Below are positions 24,600 through 37,710 of a stretch of DNA of 64,000 nt, piece after piece. The notes below the pieces were generated by a model, which worked only from the letters and a program-made list of their open reading frames with translations, was not told the DNA's origin and did not search any database. A program made the translations under genes and the position numbers. The DNA is taken from contig CP136069.1 of assembly GCA_032622095.1 (NCBI GenBank), positions 15,112,450-15,176,449 on the forward strand, written 5' to 3'. Numbering within the stretch: position 1 is the stretch's first letter; each line of letters opens with the position of its first letter. Source of the stretch: Siphonodentalium dalli. Taxonomy: Eukaryota; Mollusca; Scaphopoda; Gadilida; Siphonodentaliidae.

Positions 24600-25030
24600 T
24601 TGCTGTTGGAAAATCAAACTATACGAGAACAATTTCAACCTATTGTTGGTGGGGAAATTTCCAACTATAATATTGTGTCAGGTATGAAATTTCCAACTGT
24701 TGAAAAATTTGTCCATTGTCGGGAAGACATACCAAGCCCCATGTCGCGACATCCCTATATGTTTGGTAACCAGACACATGCTATACAACACAGCCCATGT
24801 TTCAAACCAACTACAAAACTTTTGAAACTTCATATGGGGTATCGATGGGTGTGGGGGTCATATGGGGTCTCGATGGGTGAGGGGTCATACGATTTGCCAA
24901 AAACCATAATCACTTTTTCCAGCCATGCATATAAGCATGTACTTTTAAATTATAACATATATACATGTACTGTTAAATTATAACATAGACGTGTATACTT
25001 ATTTCCAAAGAACGTCACCACTTTCTCATT
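24600..25030. repeat. Copy of part of the 5.4-6.6 kb element
   Basis: The order of motifs (GAACAATTTCAACCTATTGT, GGAAATTTCCAACTAT, GCCCCATGT, CTTCATATGGGGT, GAACGTCACCACTTTCTCAT) follows 6005-6290. The matching right end appears at about 25,740-25,915, with a fold-back element between, so this is one Harbinger-like copy split by a later insertion. Confidence 0.6.
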
Positions 25031-25075
25031 TCGCTCGGGTTTGCAAGGTCTTTATACCACTGTGTACATTCGGTG

Positions 25076-25660
25076 ACCAGAAGGGGAATCGGATAAGTGG
25101 AATATATGTCTCGGAATCAACACAAGGGTAAGTGTTTTGGCTTCTAATTACTCTCTCGGTATCATGTACAATTTATGTAATGGTATTTCCCTTAGACGAT
25201 ATATTTCCAGTTACATACACCAGACTAGTTGTATCGGTTCTAGCACTGCTATCGATAAAAATAATACGAAAGTAAAAAAAAACTCACATGTATATGATGC
25301 CGTCTTCCATTTCAATGTGTATTTTCGCAGATAATAACTGATATTTACGTATACATTGAGTCCGTGGTGAATTTCCCTGATGTTCTTACGACTATACACG
25401 TACAACATGTGCGAAAATACACATTGAAGTGGAGGACGGCATTATTTGCATGTGAATTTTATACTTTCGATAATTTTCTCGATACAGCAAATGAGCAGAT
25501 ACAACTGCTGTATGTAATTGGAAATGTATCGTCTGAGGAAAATACCATTACATAACATGTCCATGACACTGAGAGAGTAATTAGAAACCAAAACACTTAC
25601 CCTGGTGTTGATTCCGAGGCGTATATTCCACTTTGTTTCCGCTTCCACTTCCGGTTATCG
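25076..25660. mobile_element. Fold-back element with ~250-bp arms
   Basis: The sequence from 25,076 to about 25,335 is the inverse of about 25,405 to 25,660. For example AGTGGAATATATGTCTCGGA at 25,096 faces CCGAGGCGTATATTCCACT ending near 25,632, and GGGTAAGTGTTTTGGCTTCT faces its inverse near 25,590-25,610. The spacer is about 75 bp. No coding is seen; short frames on both strands are mirror translations. It interrupts the Harbinger-like copy described beside it. Confidence 0.75.
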
Positions 25661-25739
25661 AATGTACACAGTCTATACATGAGTGCAGCAACTGGAAATT
25701 CCATAATTCTATGAAATGCCAATATGCATGGACGATGTT

Positions 25740-25915
25740 GTTGACCCGAAGCAATTCACTTGAACCAGCGCGACTTATACTGTTCTGATTGAGCAAAATC
25801 ATCTCCATTTAAAACCGCCGCGTTCTCACGTTTGTAATATAAATTTACAGCAATACATAACCCGAGTTCATCTGTGCCTGATACTTTCCTGCAGCTACAT
25901 GTGAACATGTCATTA
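25740..25915. repeat. Right end of the split Harbinger-like copy
   Basis: GCAATTCACTTGAACCAGC, ACTGTTCTGATTGAGC, AACCGCCGCGTTCTCACG and CCTGATACTTTCCTGCAGCT match 6437-6600 in order. The terminal GTACGCGCCC is degraded to GTGAACATGTC. Confidence 0.65.
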
Positions 25916-25939
25916 TCGTTTGCCATCCACTTTTTCAAC

Positions 25940-26440
25940 CCTGATCAAGTGGTCCTGCTAATATGCCATGATGCTGGTGGTCCTGCTGAATTGTCATGAT
26001 GTGGGTAGGGCAAACTGATGCCGTTACGAAAAGTATCGTTATTTTTTCTAAAGTTGTCATTTTCGCGGTGTTTGGCTAATCCGAGCGATTTGAGAAAAAA
26101 AAAACATTATTTGTATGAAACATTCAAGAACATTTATATTTTTGAAAAATATCATAATGCTTGCGGTGGTGTTTCTAAAATAATACGAATAACCATCACG
26201 AATTCAACAACTAATACAACCAGTATTAAACATATTTCGCAATAACTATTTTTATGAATGCTTAATACACATAATGGCTTTTCCTGGGTATTTTAAGATT
26301 ATCGGAACACCGTGAAAAAGACAAACTAAAAAAAATAACGGTACTTTTTCTTAACAACATCAGTTTGCCTTCACACCGACATAGCAATTCAGCAGAACCC
26401 AAACCGCATCATAGCACATTAGCAGGACCACTTGACCAGG
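25940..26440. mobile_element. TIR element with ~95-bp inverted ends
   Basis: The left end CCTGATCAAGTGGTCCTGCT and the right end, read inverted, CCTGGTCAAGTGGTCCTGCT are followed by matching blocks up to GGCAAACTGATG. The interior is AT-rich with no transposase. A related left arm is at 31,925-32,110 and a related interior at 33,870-33,980. Superfamily is unclear; no obvious target duplication was fixed. Confidence 0.7.
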
Positions 26441-26497
26441 AGTGTGTTTGTACAGTGCCAAAGGAAGCAACCCATCCATACATATTTACTGATATTA

Positions 26498-27865
26498 GGC
26501 CTAAACAAAAAATACGTTTGTTTCCGCTAACCCGACCGACCCTATTTTAAACAGCCGACCCTAAACTTTTTATTGCCATTGCAAAAAAAAAAAACATTGG
26601 ACCAAAAAAAAACAAACAAACAATTTTGATTTAAATTTTTTTTTTTTTAATTTAGGTCCCAATTCATATCATAACAAGACGAAAAACATTTATATATTTA
26701 TATATATTGACATAAGAAATTTAAGTTTACAAAAAGATTTAAGTTTAACAGTTGGAATCATACTGTAAAGTATGTTTGGCTTTATCTAGCTTTCATCTGT
26801 GAAAACTTCAAATAATTTGAGTTCAGACTTTAGTATTTCAATCAATTACAGCACAGGAACATTAACAATTTGATCAAATCAACCTGGTTTTCAAGTGGGA
26901 TCTCATAATACCAAATGAAAAATTAACATAGAGATTAGTACCATATATAGTCATTACTATCTTAATACATGTACATTGGTTCTGTACTACATGTACATGT
27001 AGGATTTCTGTATTACATGTACATGTAGTATATTATGTACGGTATGTGTCTCACTTGAATTTTATAAAATAGCCTATTTATGAATTAGAGTGATGATGGC
27101 AAGTCTAATTTCAAGCAGGATAAGGCTTCCGATAAGCATAATCCATAGAACCAAAAGATATCTGACAATAACTTATAAGCATTTCCAATCCATACATATA
27201 TAAAAAGTTCCAAAGTTATGCTTGAGAAACTTGATAAAATTGACCTCTCTGTAAAATTCAAAATACTGACTCAAAGAGCCTTAGATTAGATCTAAATGCA
27301 ATGGATTTTCAAAAAATTTCCATGGGAAGAACCCCCACCATCATCAGGGGGTCACCCTTCCCAAACATTCCTCCGATCAGGCCTTCAGGTTATGCCTTCG
27401 GCATATCATTGCCCAAAAACAGGTGTCCCCAAAAAATACCTAGATCCTTCACTGAATGCGGAGAAGGTGGTGTTGTGAAGCCATCCTTAAGAGATCGGTA
27501 CAAGACGGTCACTCCAATATGTGAACAGTGCAGTGGTGCTGGACTGACTCCAGTTGTCGCCAGACCATATCAGACCATATAGGAAATATTAGGATTATCA
27601 AAGACTATCTTAGTATATAGACTAGTATATATGTAAATATTAAAGCATAAGTAAGATTGAATTGGAGTTTCTAGTTCCTCTGGCATCTGGGTTAACCTGA
27701 TTGGGGCTAAGAAGTGCATAGTTTGGGTTATTGACAAGTATTATACAGTTATTTTTAAAGATACTGAAAAAAAAAAATTAACAAAAAATAAAAAGTTAAG
27801 CCTACCTACCTACCCTAATTTTTTTTAGCTCGTTAGCGGAAACAAAGGTATTATTTGTTTAGGCC
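26498..27865. mobile_element. Harbinger-like TIR element, 1.37 kb
   Basis: The left end GGCCTAAACAAA..AATACG, then TTTGTTTCCGCTAAC, is inverted at the right end (GTTAGCGGAAACAAAGGTAT, then TTATTTGTTTAGGCC). TTA flanks both ends (26,495-26,497 and 27,866-27,868), consistent with PIF/Harbinger. A short frame at 27,296-27,582 has no transposase signature, so the copy appears non-autonomous. It contains poly-A and poly-T runs just inside both TIRs and ACATGTACATGT palindromes near 26,970-27,030. Confidence 0.72.
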
Positions 27866-27869
27866 TTAC

Positions 27870-30800
27870 TACAATTTGACCACACCATCAGTTAATATTG
27901 AGAGTTCGTGATGTATTTAATATTTTAAATGGGGAATAGGCTGTCCTCAAAACATAGAAAAGTCACATTTTTCATATTTAAAATGCAGCCACGTTTTGAA
28001 AAGTTACAGTCTATCGGGAACCAACTTTGTATATTTCCTCATATAACAACCCTTTATCCACATAATCCTGCATAATCGGTTAATATTGAGAGCATAACTA
28101 TCACATCCAAACAATTCACAATTTCTGTCACCTTTGTTCTGCATAATGATTGTTTACACCATAATAATGGATTAACACATTTGACAGTATTGCGATATTC
28201 ATATGCATTATGATGTTTGAAACATTATTATTTTCCTGAAAAGGGCGATTTTTCATCAAATAAATATGCATTTTCAGCTCCAAATGGCAGGAAAATCCAA
28301 ATTAACCAACATTTCTTTCCTTTCAAGAAGATATATGGTATGATGTGGTAATTAAAACAAAACTGTTGAAAAACAAGTTAGGATTAAGTCACAGGACTCA
28401 ATTTGCTAAAATAATAAATTTCTGGTAAACATCACTGATTGACCATAGCCGCCGCGGATTCCGTTATATTCTACTATTTTCGTGAAAACTATATATTTGA
28501 ACAATATATCTGAACATTTTTTTCAACTTTTTCTACCTTGGGTTGTGGTACCCAACCACTCAGGCATTTACCATGCAGTTAATATGACATGACCAATTCC
28601 TATATTTTCATATTAATACAGAATCAAAGACAATACACATCCCGATGAAAAGCCTCATTGACTTCACTGTTAGCAACTATTCGGAAATAAATAATCTCCA
28701 GATCTCACCAAAACAAAAATAATTTTAAACCAGATAACGTTGCAACACTGTTTTGAATCAAATTTGCGAAATGTTATTTATGGTGAATGCGTCTAACATC
28801 GAATTCACTTAAATGCAGTGTCCACATTGAACAATCCAATATAATAGTTGAATTCATGATGTGCCAGCCTGCCATGTCTGATTATATACATGTAACATGG
28901 TTCGTGATTCTCCTGAATCGGTTTAGATAAAACTAAAGACATGCTTACCTTAAAACTGGAGGTACTACGTATGATACTGCCGTACTGCGTCTATGGATTC
29001 TGGAAATAAGAATAATTCGCACTGGGTAAAGATTATATAACTATATGGTCACATGATAAGTATTATCTCCGTGCACTTACAGTTTGACTCAGTATTGACA
29101 GAGTTTAATATGGGCAAAGGTTTTGTTTTGTGTACAGAAAAATAATTTACCTAAAAATAGAAGATAGTATGAACACAGTTGCCTTAGTACTCGACACGAG
29201 ATAATTATATAACCTGCGGGCGGGACATGGCGACGGGGCCGGTGACCTAAATTTTAGCTCCAAAAATTGAATCCACAAAACAAATTGTAGTCACTCATTG
29301 TTTGGAATTGTTCAACTGGTACCCCAAACTGTTCATCTGTTGGAAAAGTTCAATGCAACACCCCATTATAGTTGATAACAAATAATTCTAATGTCCAGAA
29401 AATTACCGAATATGAACAATATTAGAGGTTTGGTGAAAAAAAACAACAACATGACATTGTATGACACACATGTGCGATTGAAGGGAGGAGGTCCGAACAA
29501 ATACCAAAAGAAAACAAAATATTCGACCTTTCCACTAAAGCAAAACTTTCTTAGTCGCAACAAACAGGGGAATGCCCACCACTGGCACTAAGGGCTGTGT
29601 ATTTTCCCATTGTACTTTCGAACTTTCCAACTGTTGGCAATTTCAGTCTGCTCGTAGGATAATTTTAGCATCAGGCTCACACTTACGACCGTTTTTCAAC
29701 AACCAGAGCAGCCATATTTAAATATTTGATTCGTATGTTATTTAGTGTTCCATGCGGACAAATGGGTTGTCCTTAATTTCCACGGATTAGCCACAGACGA
29801 CGACAATAACCATTTGAGAAAAATATCGGCATTTTAACTTTTCCTCTCCCAACATCCTCATATCTCTATCAGCAGGACCCAGCAGCATTATAGCAAAATT
29901 AGCAGTACCACTTAATATTGGTGCTCATATACACCCGCCTAATCTACAGGGTCGCGTCGCGACCACTTAACATGGGGGCTCCTTTACACACGCCTAGTAT
30001 ACATGGTCGCGACAGGACCGCTTAACCAGGAGGCTGCAACCCCTTCCGTTGAACCATGTGAAATTCATAACTTGGGGAAATGGACCTATCGGCACGTCCC
30101 GCCCACCAGTAGACTGCATGGTTATTGTTACTACGCACCACAAGCCATCTCAATTTCGCTATCTCTTCAGTGCTAAAATGGCTTCCGACGAGAAAGGACT
30201 GTGTTGTTAAACGCCATGTAACACGATAATATAGCTTCTTTCTGAATATCACGATTTCCAAGATACCTTTGTGTGTATATATGCATCTTGTAAAAGTGAC
30301 TGTCGTTAGCTATAAACAAAAATAGAACCAGTTTTTAAACATAAAACCAGGTGTGATTGTTAGGCCACTTCCGATAACCAACAAAGATAGATGTTTACGT
30401 TGAATCAAATTGTGTAAATGAAGCCATTACGAAACTTCAATAGCAAATTGAATATCGAAGCTATGCTAATGGTTCACACCTTGATGAAATAAACCAAACG
30501 GAGGTGTACATGTGGTAATTAATCTATAATCCCTCTTTTGTCGAAATAAATATAACGATATCAGTTTACCATAATACCACGAGCGTCCTGAATGAGCCCC
30601 GGTGACCGGCTGGATGCAAAGGATTATCAAATAATGGGCTTTTAAAATTCCACATCCTATTTTGCCGTCAATAAAGTACATTAAAGAAAACGCCGACTAT
30701 CATGGAGTCAGTTACACGTTGCCATGAGGCAACAATGGCACAAAGTGAACTTGTTCGGTGAAGGTTGCGTGTATACACCGCGAAGCACGTGCAATGTTTG

Positions 30801-31900
30801 AAATTTCGTGTAATTCTCTTGGAAAACATCTGTTGATTCTCATTTACACGTAAATTGTCGCATTAATATGGAGGAAGCGTTAGATTCTCAAATGGATTCA
30901 GTAAAACGTTCGCAGTAGATCCTACAGGTAAGTGTGAATAGCAGACATTTTAACTAAATATTACCACGGCGTTATAACAGCAACAAATGTATACATTTAT
31001 AACGAAAAACACTTCACATAAAACACGTACTCACGGCACAATTAATATTCATAACGCATCATCGATCGGGACTACTATTTCCACGTTTTAGTTTGAAATC
31101 TGTTATATATAAATATTGAAATTTAAATAACATTAACACTATCCGAGTGTGGTCGTTGGCATTGTTTAATCCAGCGTAAACAGATGTCTTAGTTACTTTT
31201 TTATTTAGGAAACCGAACTAAAACATGCATAAATATCGTTCGTCAACCGGACATGTTCCCCATGTACATTTCAATGCCATTTTAGCTTTTTAAGACATAT
31301 TTTGCTCTCGTGTTCGTAATTTCCCTATGGCTTACAATGGTAGTTATGGCATCGCTTGTGGTGCGATTCATATCACTAGGCAGGCATATGTCGCTTCCGG
31401 GTTTAAGCTATCGGCTCATTGGCTATAATTGAAATTTGGGCGGTACCTACGGATAGGTCCATTGCATTAACACCCCACCTGTTTGTTTTGGAATTTCCCA
31501 ACTGATATCGCAGGCTTTCCATCTCCTGAAAATATCCAACCAGAAACCCAATAAGGTTTTGAAAATCAGTCAATTATTTTTTACTAAAGTAGGAACAACT
31601 GAAATTTGAGATCATTCATATGGCACATGTATCGCAAAAAACCCAGAAAAAACCATTCACTAGCAAAACGTCGAAAATGGTTGTAAAATCTAACAGCTCT
31701 TCACCATAATTATACCGTGTTTAATTGCGGAAGCATGGACGCTCTTTATAATGGACGATCGTTGGAATTGTTGCTGGAGTGACACAATTGTAAACGTGTT
31801 GAAATCGCCTCTTTTGAACGTCAATATATACATATGTATATATTTATGAGAACCTCAATAGTTTAATTTGTTTGATCTGCTCCCAAGCGCATAAATCGGT
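27870..31900. other. Repeat-poor AT-rich stretch, no gene recognised
   Basis: No exon with a recognisable domain was found on either strand. It includes a block at 29,862-30,035 related to the terminal repeats at 25.9-26.4 kb (AGCAGGACC, AGCAGTACCACTTAA) with short duplicated GGTCGCG..GCGACC palindromes. It also includes the possible first exon and TATA box of the lectin gene at about 28.95-29.04 kb. Confidence 0.45.
28949..29040 (-). promoter_or_regulatory. Possible TATA box and noncoding first exon of the lectin gene
   Basis: On the minus strand TTATATAA (29,033-29,040) lies about 85 bp upstream of a good splice donor (AAG then GTAAGC, exon edge 28,949). This would suit a short noncoding first exon spliced to the acceptor at about 23,821. 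The distance and order are reasonable, but TATA-like strings are frequent in this AT-rich sequence. No transcript evidence is available, so this is speculative. Confidence 0.22.
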
Positions 31901-31924
31901 GAATATCCACCCCTGATTGAGTTG

Positions 31925-33985
31925 TGTGATCCTGCTAATGTTCTATGATTTTGGTGGTTCTGTTTAGTTGTTATGGTGCGGGTAGGCCAAACTGATGCTG
32001 TTAAGGAAATTAATTATTTTGTCTTAGGTTGTAATTTCCAGTGACTGACACAACACGAGCGATTTCATAAAACAAATCTAGTGATCTGCATCAAACATTC
32101 ATGAACATATGTATTTTAAACATGTTAATCATGGCTGCTCAGGTGTTTACAAGTCGTCGGAATCTAGTGATCTGCATGAAACATTCATAAACATATGTAT
32201 TTAAACATGTTAATCGTGGCTGCTCATGTGTTTACAAGGCGTCGGAATAGCCATCGTGGTTATGGTCGGTTTGCAATAACAAAAAGTCATTATCAACGAC
32301 TCAGCCACTTCCGCTTCGCAATGAAATAACCTCTTCCATAAATAGACACCATATATATGGCGGACTATTTAAACCACGTGATGGATCACGTGCATACTAT
32401 ACCGGGGAATACGTATGTTGACGGCATGGGAGACTCGTCTGTTAAACTTGAACTAATATTATACAGTTATCGCATTGTTTCGTGGTTGACACGAGGAATT
32501 GTCAACCAGAGGAAGTCAATATTCACCAAGGCCGAGGTGAATATTGACTTCCAAGGGGTGACAATTCATCGTGTCAACCAAGAAATAATGCGATAACTGT
32601 TTTATTATATGAAACGCGCTTTGATTGGATAAGACGTTGTGACATTATATTGAACGTCGCTGGGAAAGTCCTATATATTTCCAGGTATAATAATAAGTTA
32701 TGTTAACCCCTGAAGTGCCTGACGTCACTCAGAACTGTTATTAACATCTTGTTTGATTAATGAGGTGAACATCGTTAGATATCTCGACATTTTCGTTACG
32801 TTTTAACATAGGAATTGGGAAAGAAACTTATGATCATATAATATTAAACAGTTGTCGCATTGTTTCGAGGTTGACACGAGGAATTGTCAACCCGAGGAAA
32901 TCAATATTCACCAAGGCCGTAGGCCGAGGTGAATATTGACTTCCAAGGGCTGACAATTCCTCGTGTCAACCAAGAAACAATGCGATAACTGTTTTATTAT
33001 ATGAAACGCGCTTTGATTGGACAAGACGTTGTGACGTTGAACGTCATTGGGAAAAAGCTATCTACTTTCAGGTCTGATAATAAGTTATGTTAACCCCTGA
33101 AGTATCTGACGTCACTCAGAACTGATATTAACCTCTTGTTTGATTAATGAGGTGAACATCATTAGATATCTCGATTTTTTTCGTTATGTTTTAACATAGG
33201 AATTGGGAAAGAAACTTATGATCATATAATAATACTATTTATTACCATTTATCACTCCAAGGTCAAGTTTGGTTCTACCCGGTCTCTTTGGACAGGCTAC
33301 ATAAATCGTAACAGATTTACGTCCCGAGATCTGTGTTCTGTGTTCAGTTTTCATTGTCTAGGACGATACGGCTTTCGCAAGATGAGAAATTATATCGTGT
33401 CCAATTATGGAGTGCATGTCTGGCGTAGTAAACGTTTGTGATAATCGTAGTACATGCATTTAGTAGTTATTATAGAAACAAACTGCGAAAGAATAATCCA
33501 CAATAAATATCGTTGACTGATAAAAACATGAAGACTACTAGATTGCGATGGGCATATCATTGCATTCTGAATTTGTCGCCTGTGTTCTGTATTATACCAT
33601 TTGTGTTTCGCTATCGTGGGAATATTGTTAAAATGTCACTGACCCCCGATTTCGCAAGTAAAGTATAGCCGACCACGAAGCAGAATGTGTACTGTCATGT
33701 GGTGAATACATTCTACTCAATTTACAGCTATTCGCCAACGAGTCAAGGTGATCATCTTATTACCAGGGCCGTGCAGTGTGGCATTGTGTGAATATGGTGT
33801 ATATTTATGGAAGAGGTTATTTCCTAGCGAAGAAGATATGGCGAGTCCTTGGGAATGAATCAAAAGTGTGATTATTTAGGCATTATTTAAGTATTTTTTA
33901 AGTATTTAACATATATATATAATGTTTTATAAACACAACGGCTTTTCCTCCATTATTTAAGATTGTTCAAAGACCGGATGATATC
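31925..33985. mobile_element. Copy of the 25.9-26.4 kb element carrying nested insertions
   Basis: The left arm (GTGTGATCCTGCTAATGTTC and GTAGGCCAAACTGATGCTGT) matches 25,946-26,020, and 33,885-33,985 matches 26,230-26,310 (AACGGCTTTTCCTCCATT). Between them lie a 70-bp repeated block (32,100-32,240), an inverted pair (AAATAACCTCTTCCATAAAT near 32,324 facing 33,810-33,835) and the hairpin duplication at 32,457-33,230. Boundaries are approximate. Confidence 0.45.
32457..33230. repeat. 385-bp tandem duplication containing long hairpins
   Basis: Two units are offset by 385 bp (TTGACACGAGGAATTGTCAA at 32,486 and 32,871). Each begins with a long palindrome. In the first, 32,464-32,528 pairs with 32,536-32,600 (ACAGTTATCGCATT at one end, AATGCGATAACTGT at the other), a stem of about 65 bp with a loop around AAGGCCG. 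The second has its own version at about 32,850-32,990. The units differ by scattered substitutions. Confidence 0.85.
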
Positions 33986-34184
33986 ACCACATGCTAATAT
34001 TTGTATTATATAATTCGTTGCATCTTATGTGGCAATTTCGACGACAGGAGAGATGCTAATACACATGGAATATTAACTGATTATATATAGCATATGTGGC
34101 TCAGTAGCATGTTATATATACGTCTCCGAAAAATGTATGGGACTATATTACACACAATGTGCCTAATTTTGGAAGCAAATGTAA

Positions 34185-34230
34185 TTTTTGAGACAGTGCA
34201 AACTCAAAAAAGTGTGCACTGTCTCAAAAA
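34185..34230. repeat. Perfect 16-bp inverted repeat
   Basis: TTTTTGAGACAGTGCA (34,185-34,200) and TGCACTGTCTCAAAAA (34,215-34,230) form a perfect stem with a 14-bp loop. Confidence 0.85.
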
Positions 34231-34407
34231 TGACACTAACTGATTAGTTTGTAGAACAGAAAACGTATAGATGGTGTTTTATGCCGTCAAATCGGACAGG
34301 CATCTTCAAATGTCCCCACCTATGTCCCCACCAATGTCCCCACCAATGTCCCCTTGATGTCCCCACCAATGTGCTCTAATTGTATTGATACATCATCTGA
34401 ATAGGAT

Positions 34408-35335
34408 GCTCTCCGAGCTGCAACGCATATGTGCGCGCATCATGGTTAATTATGGTCATCACATTCATCAACACCCCCTCCGCGCTGCAACGCATATGTG
34501 CGCGTATCATGATTAATTATGGTCATAACAATCATCGGCACCCCCTCCGCGCTGCAACGCATATGTGCGCGCATCAGGATTAATCATGATCATAACATTC
34601 ATCGACACCCCCTCCGAGCTGCAACGCATATGTGCGCGCCCAGGGTTAATTGTGGTCATCACATTCATCAACACCCCCTCCGCGCTGCAACGCATATGTG
34701 CGCGCTTCATGATTAATTATAGTCATAACATTCATCGGCACCCCATCCGAGTTGCAACGCATATGTGCGCGCATCAGGATTAATCATGATCATAACATTC
34801 ATCGGCACCCCATCCGAGTTGCAACGCATATGTGCGCGCATCATGATTAATTATGGTCATAACATTCATCGGCACCCCATCCGAGTTGCAACGCATATGT
34901 GCGCGCATCAGGATTAATCATGATCATAACATTCATTGGCACCCCATCCGAGTTGCAACGCATATGTGCGCGCATCAGGATTAATTATGGTCATAACATT
35001 CATCGGCACCCCATCCGAGTTGCAACGCATATGTGCGCGCATCATGATTAATTATGGTCATAACAATCATCGGCACCCCATCCGAGTTGCAACGCATATG
35101 TGCGCGCATCAGGATTAATCATGATCATAACATTCATCGACACCCCCTCCGAGCTGCAACGCTTATGTGCGCGCATCAGGATTAATCATGGTCATAACAT
35201 TGATCGACACCCCCCCCCCCCTCCGAGCAGCAACGTATATGTGCGCGCATCATGATTAATTATGGTCATAACATTCATCGATTCCCCCTCCGATCTGTGA
35301 CGCATATGTGCGCGCATCAGGATTAATCATGGTCA
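34408..35335. repeat. 67-bp minisatellite, ~14 copies
   Basis: GCAACGCATATGTGCGCGC recurs every 67 bp from 34,420. Units alternate between CCCCCTCCGCGCTGCAA, CCCCCTCCGAGCTGCAA and CCCCATCCGAGTTGCAA types, showing local homogenisation. It ends about 50 bp before the LINE fragment at 35.4 kb. Open frames here are translations of the repeat. Confidence 0.93.
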
Positions 35336-35386
35336 TGATTTTCTCATAAATACATGTGATTATGATACACTTCGGACATAACAACC

Positions 35387-36129
35387 CGCGAACGAGTTTT
35401 ACATGACAGACGTACCAGAAAATCCAGAAATTCTGAAAAGCCACTTCGAGAAAGACCTTGGTGTTAACGTCGACGAGAAGCTCAAATTCGACATCCATAT
35501 TACTGCCATATGCTACAAAGCCAATCGCGTACTGGGTATCATCAACAGGACCTTCACTTCCCTCGACACTAATACGTTCAGAAAACTATATATAACAATG
35601 GTGAGACCAATAATCGAATATTGCCACTCTGTTTGGAACCCATACTTCCATTACCAACAAGTTTCGCTCGAAAGGATGCAACGACAAGCAACAAAAAATG
35701 GTTCCGTGTCTGGGAAAAATGACTTATAAGGAAAGACTGGTAAAACTCAATCTAATGTCAGTCAAGTACAGAAGGTTCCGTGGCGACCTCATCGAAACTT
35801 TCAAAATAGTCAGAAACCTTTACAATATTAACTCGGATACCTACTTTCAACCCAGTTTATTAACTCAGACCCGAGGACATTGTTTCAAATTACAAAAACA
35901 ACATTCATCGAAGGATGTCGGGAAGTATTTCTTCACAAATCGCGTGACAGACATGTGGAATAAACTTCCAGAATCTAGTGTGGTCGCAGAGACGCTGGAA
36001 CAATTCAAAACTCTAATCGACTTTCACTTTTACAGTGAAAAATTATCGTATGACGAGTATAGCTGCATGCACGTCCATGTGACGAACACAAATAACTTTT
36101 CAAGTTTCAAGTTCTTTTATCAGCATTAG
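35387..36129 (+). pseudogene. CR1-like LINE ORF2 3' fragment, frameshifted
   Basis: Two overlapping frames together form the C-terminal region of a CR1/Rex1-type ORF2. The first (to about 35,700) has EKDLGVNVDEKLKFDIHI, then LYITMVRPIIEYCHSVWNP and ERMQRQATK. The second (35,698-36,129) continues with MTYKERLVKLNLMSVKYRRF, RGDLIETFKIV, a RGHCFKL block and VTDMWNKLPESSVVAETLEQ. The continuation in another frame near 35,695 shows a frameshift. The catalytic palm and endonuclease are missing. The RGDxIET block and the LEY..VWNP block are strong family markers. An AT-rich tail follows. Confidence 0.9.
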
Positions 36130-36267
36130 CGGAACTAAAGGTCGGATGACCTGTTCCGAGATTAAATGATTTGATTTTATTTGAATATTCATCAACACCC
36201 CGGCGAGTACACTTTTAATTCATGCGTCGCAGTGCGAGCGCCTTCTGTCAATGGTCAAATCAATTTC

Positions 36268-37710
36268 GCGCGATTTGAACAGCGCACGAGTGTAGCGGGA
36301 ATATCGGAAAATCAGTATGACGTGATCAGGTGATACTAATCTCTTTGTGTAATGTACATCGAAACAAACATGACATGCTAACAACTGTATACGGGTCTGC
36401 CTAGTAGAAAATATCAAAACATTTCCATTAAACATTATCGCTTTGAACGACCAACATTTTGGTCACATCAACATGAACCACCAGCGTCGCATTAAATCGG
36501 GTACAAGAGAAAAGAAATGACTTACCGTGATTTACTAAACTGCGATGATCGTCGAAATGTCAGGACCGAAATGTGGCTCTGCAGTAAATTATAGTCGAAT
36601 TTATATCAAATTTACAGGACGGTCACGTACGTTGAGCTGTCGATAAATATTGAATCATCGATTATGGGTGTCAAACTACCACTCGATATGCAAGTCTGTG
36701 CAAGTTTTTTGCTGATTACATTGCGCACGATGTTTGCACCGTATCGCAGAGTTTACATTTGCACTCGAGTGAAGTCCTTAGCAAAATGCTATCTCATTGT
36801 TGACCTGGTGATCGAATTGTCCAGTCCATAAGGCTACGTTCATACAGCTGCCAATTATTCATAGTTGTGTTGTTGTTACACTACACCATTCTAAGTGAAA
36901 ATTAAATGTAGTTATTACAAAATGATTATGGGTCTTCAATGTTTTCATTGCGCATTTGAACATAGAAATGCCACGGTTTAGTGAACAAACGATTCATTCT
37001 ATAATATTGAAGGCTAATTTTTGGCAGATGCAAGTTAATTGTAAAACGTTTCGATGAATTATATATATTTTACTGTGCATGTAGTAACTGCTTGAGCAAA
37101 GTATAATTCTGGTAGGATTCTGAATAGAATTTTCGAAAGTACTTGAGACTGTATGACTAAACCGAAAAATGGCCATCGCAGCGACATGCAACAACATGCG
37201 AATATTCGAGATTCGAATCAGTGTTCATGAATATAATTGTTGGTGTGGCTACAGGACATGGCTTAGATCATGCCATGATCAAAGATTATGTAATCCATAT
37301 ACAGTACATAATTAGTATGATATAAGCAAAACACTCAACACCTGCGGTATTCCACAATACGACTACAGCGGATAACCATGAAGTATTCGTGCATGGTTGT
37401 TGATTAGCCGTGACCCACTTGAGTGGAGCGGTTTAATATTAATCAACATAAATCAGGGACATTGATCATGGCTCACCAAGAATAACCCGAACCACCGACA
37501 ATAGCCACAAAACCCCGACAACTACTCATAATAATTTATGATTTGAACAGCGTATGGGTGTTGCGGGGAGATCAGTAGGGCGGGATACTCATCTCTTTGT
37601 GTAGTGTACATCGAACACAAAGCGGATATGCTAACAGCTGCATGACCATGTGGCTCCCGAGTAGAAAATATCAAAACATTTCCATTTACGAAATTTACGC
37701 CATTTCGATT
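36268..37710. repeat. Two diverged direct copies of a ~180-bp block
   Basis: 36,268-36,450 and 37,535-37,710 share TTGAACAGCG, GATACTAATCTCTTTGTGTA (with one change), GTACATCGAA, ATGCTAACA and TAGTAGAAAATATCAAAACA followed by TTTCCATT. The 1.1 kb between them has no recognisable gene. Confidence 0.65.
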
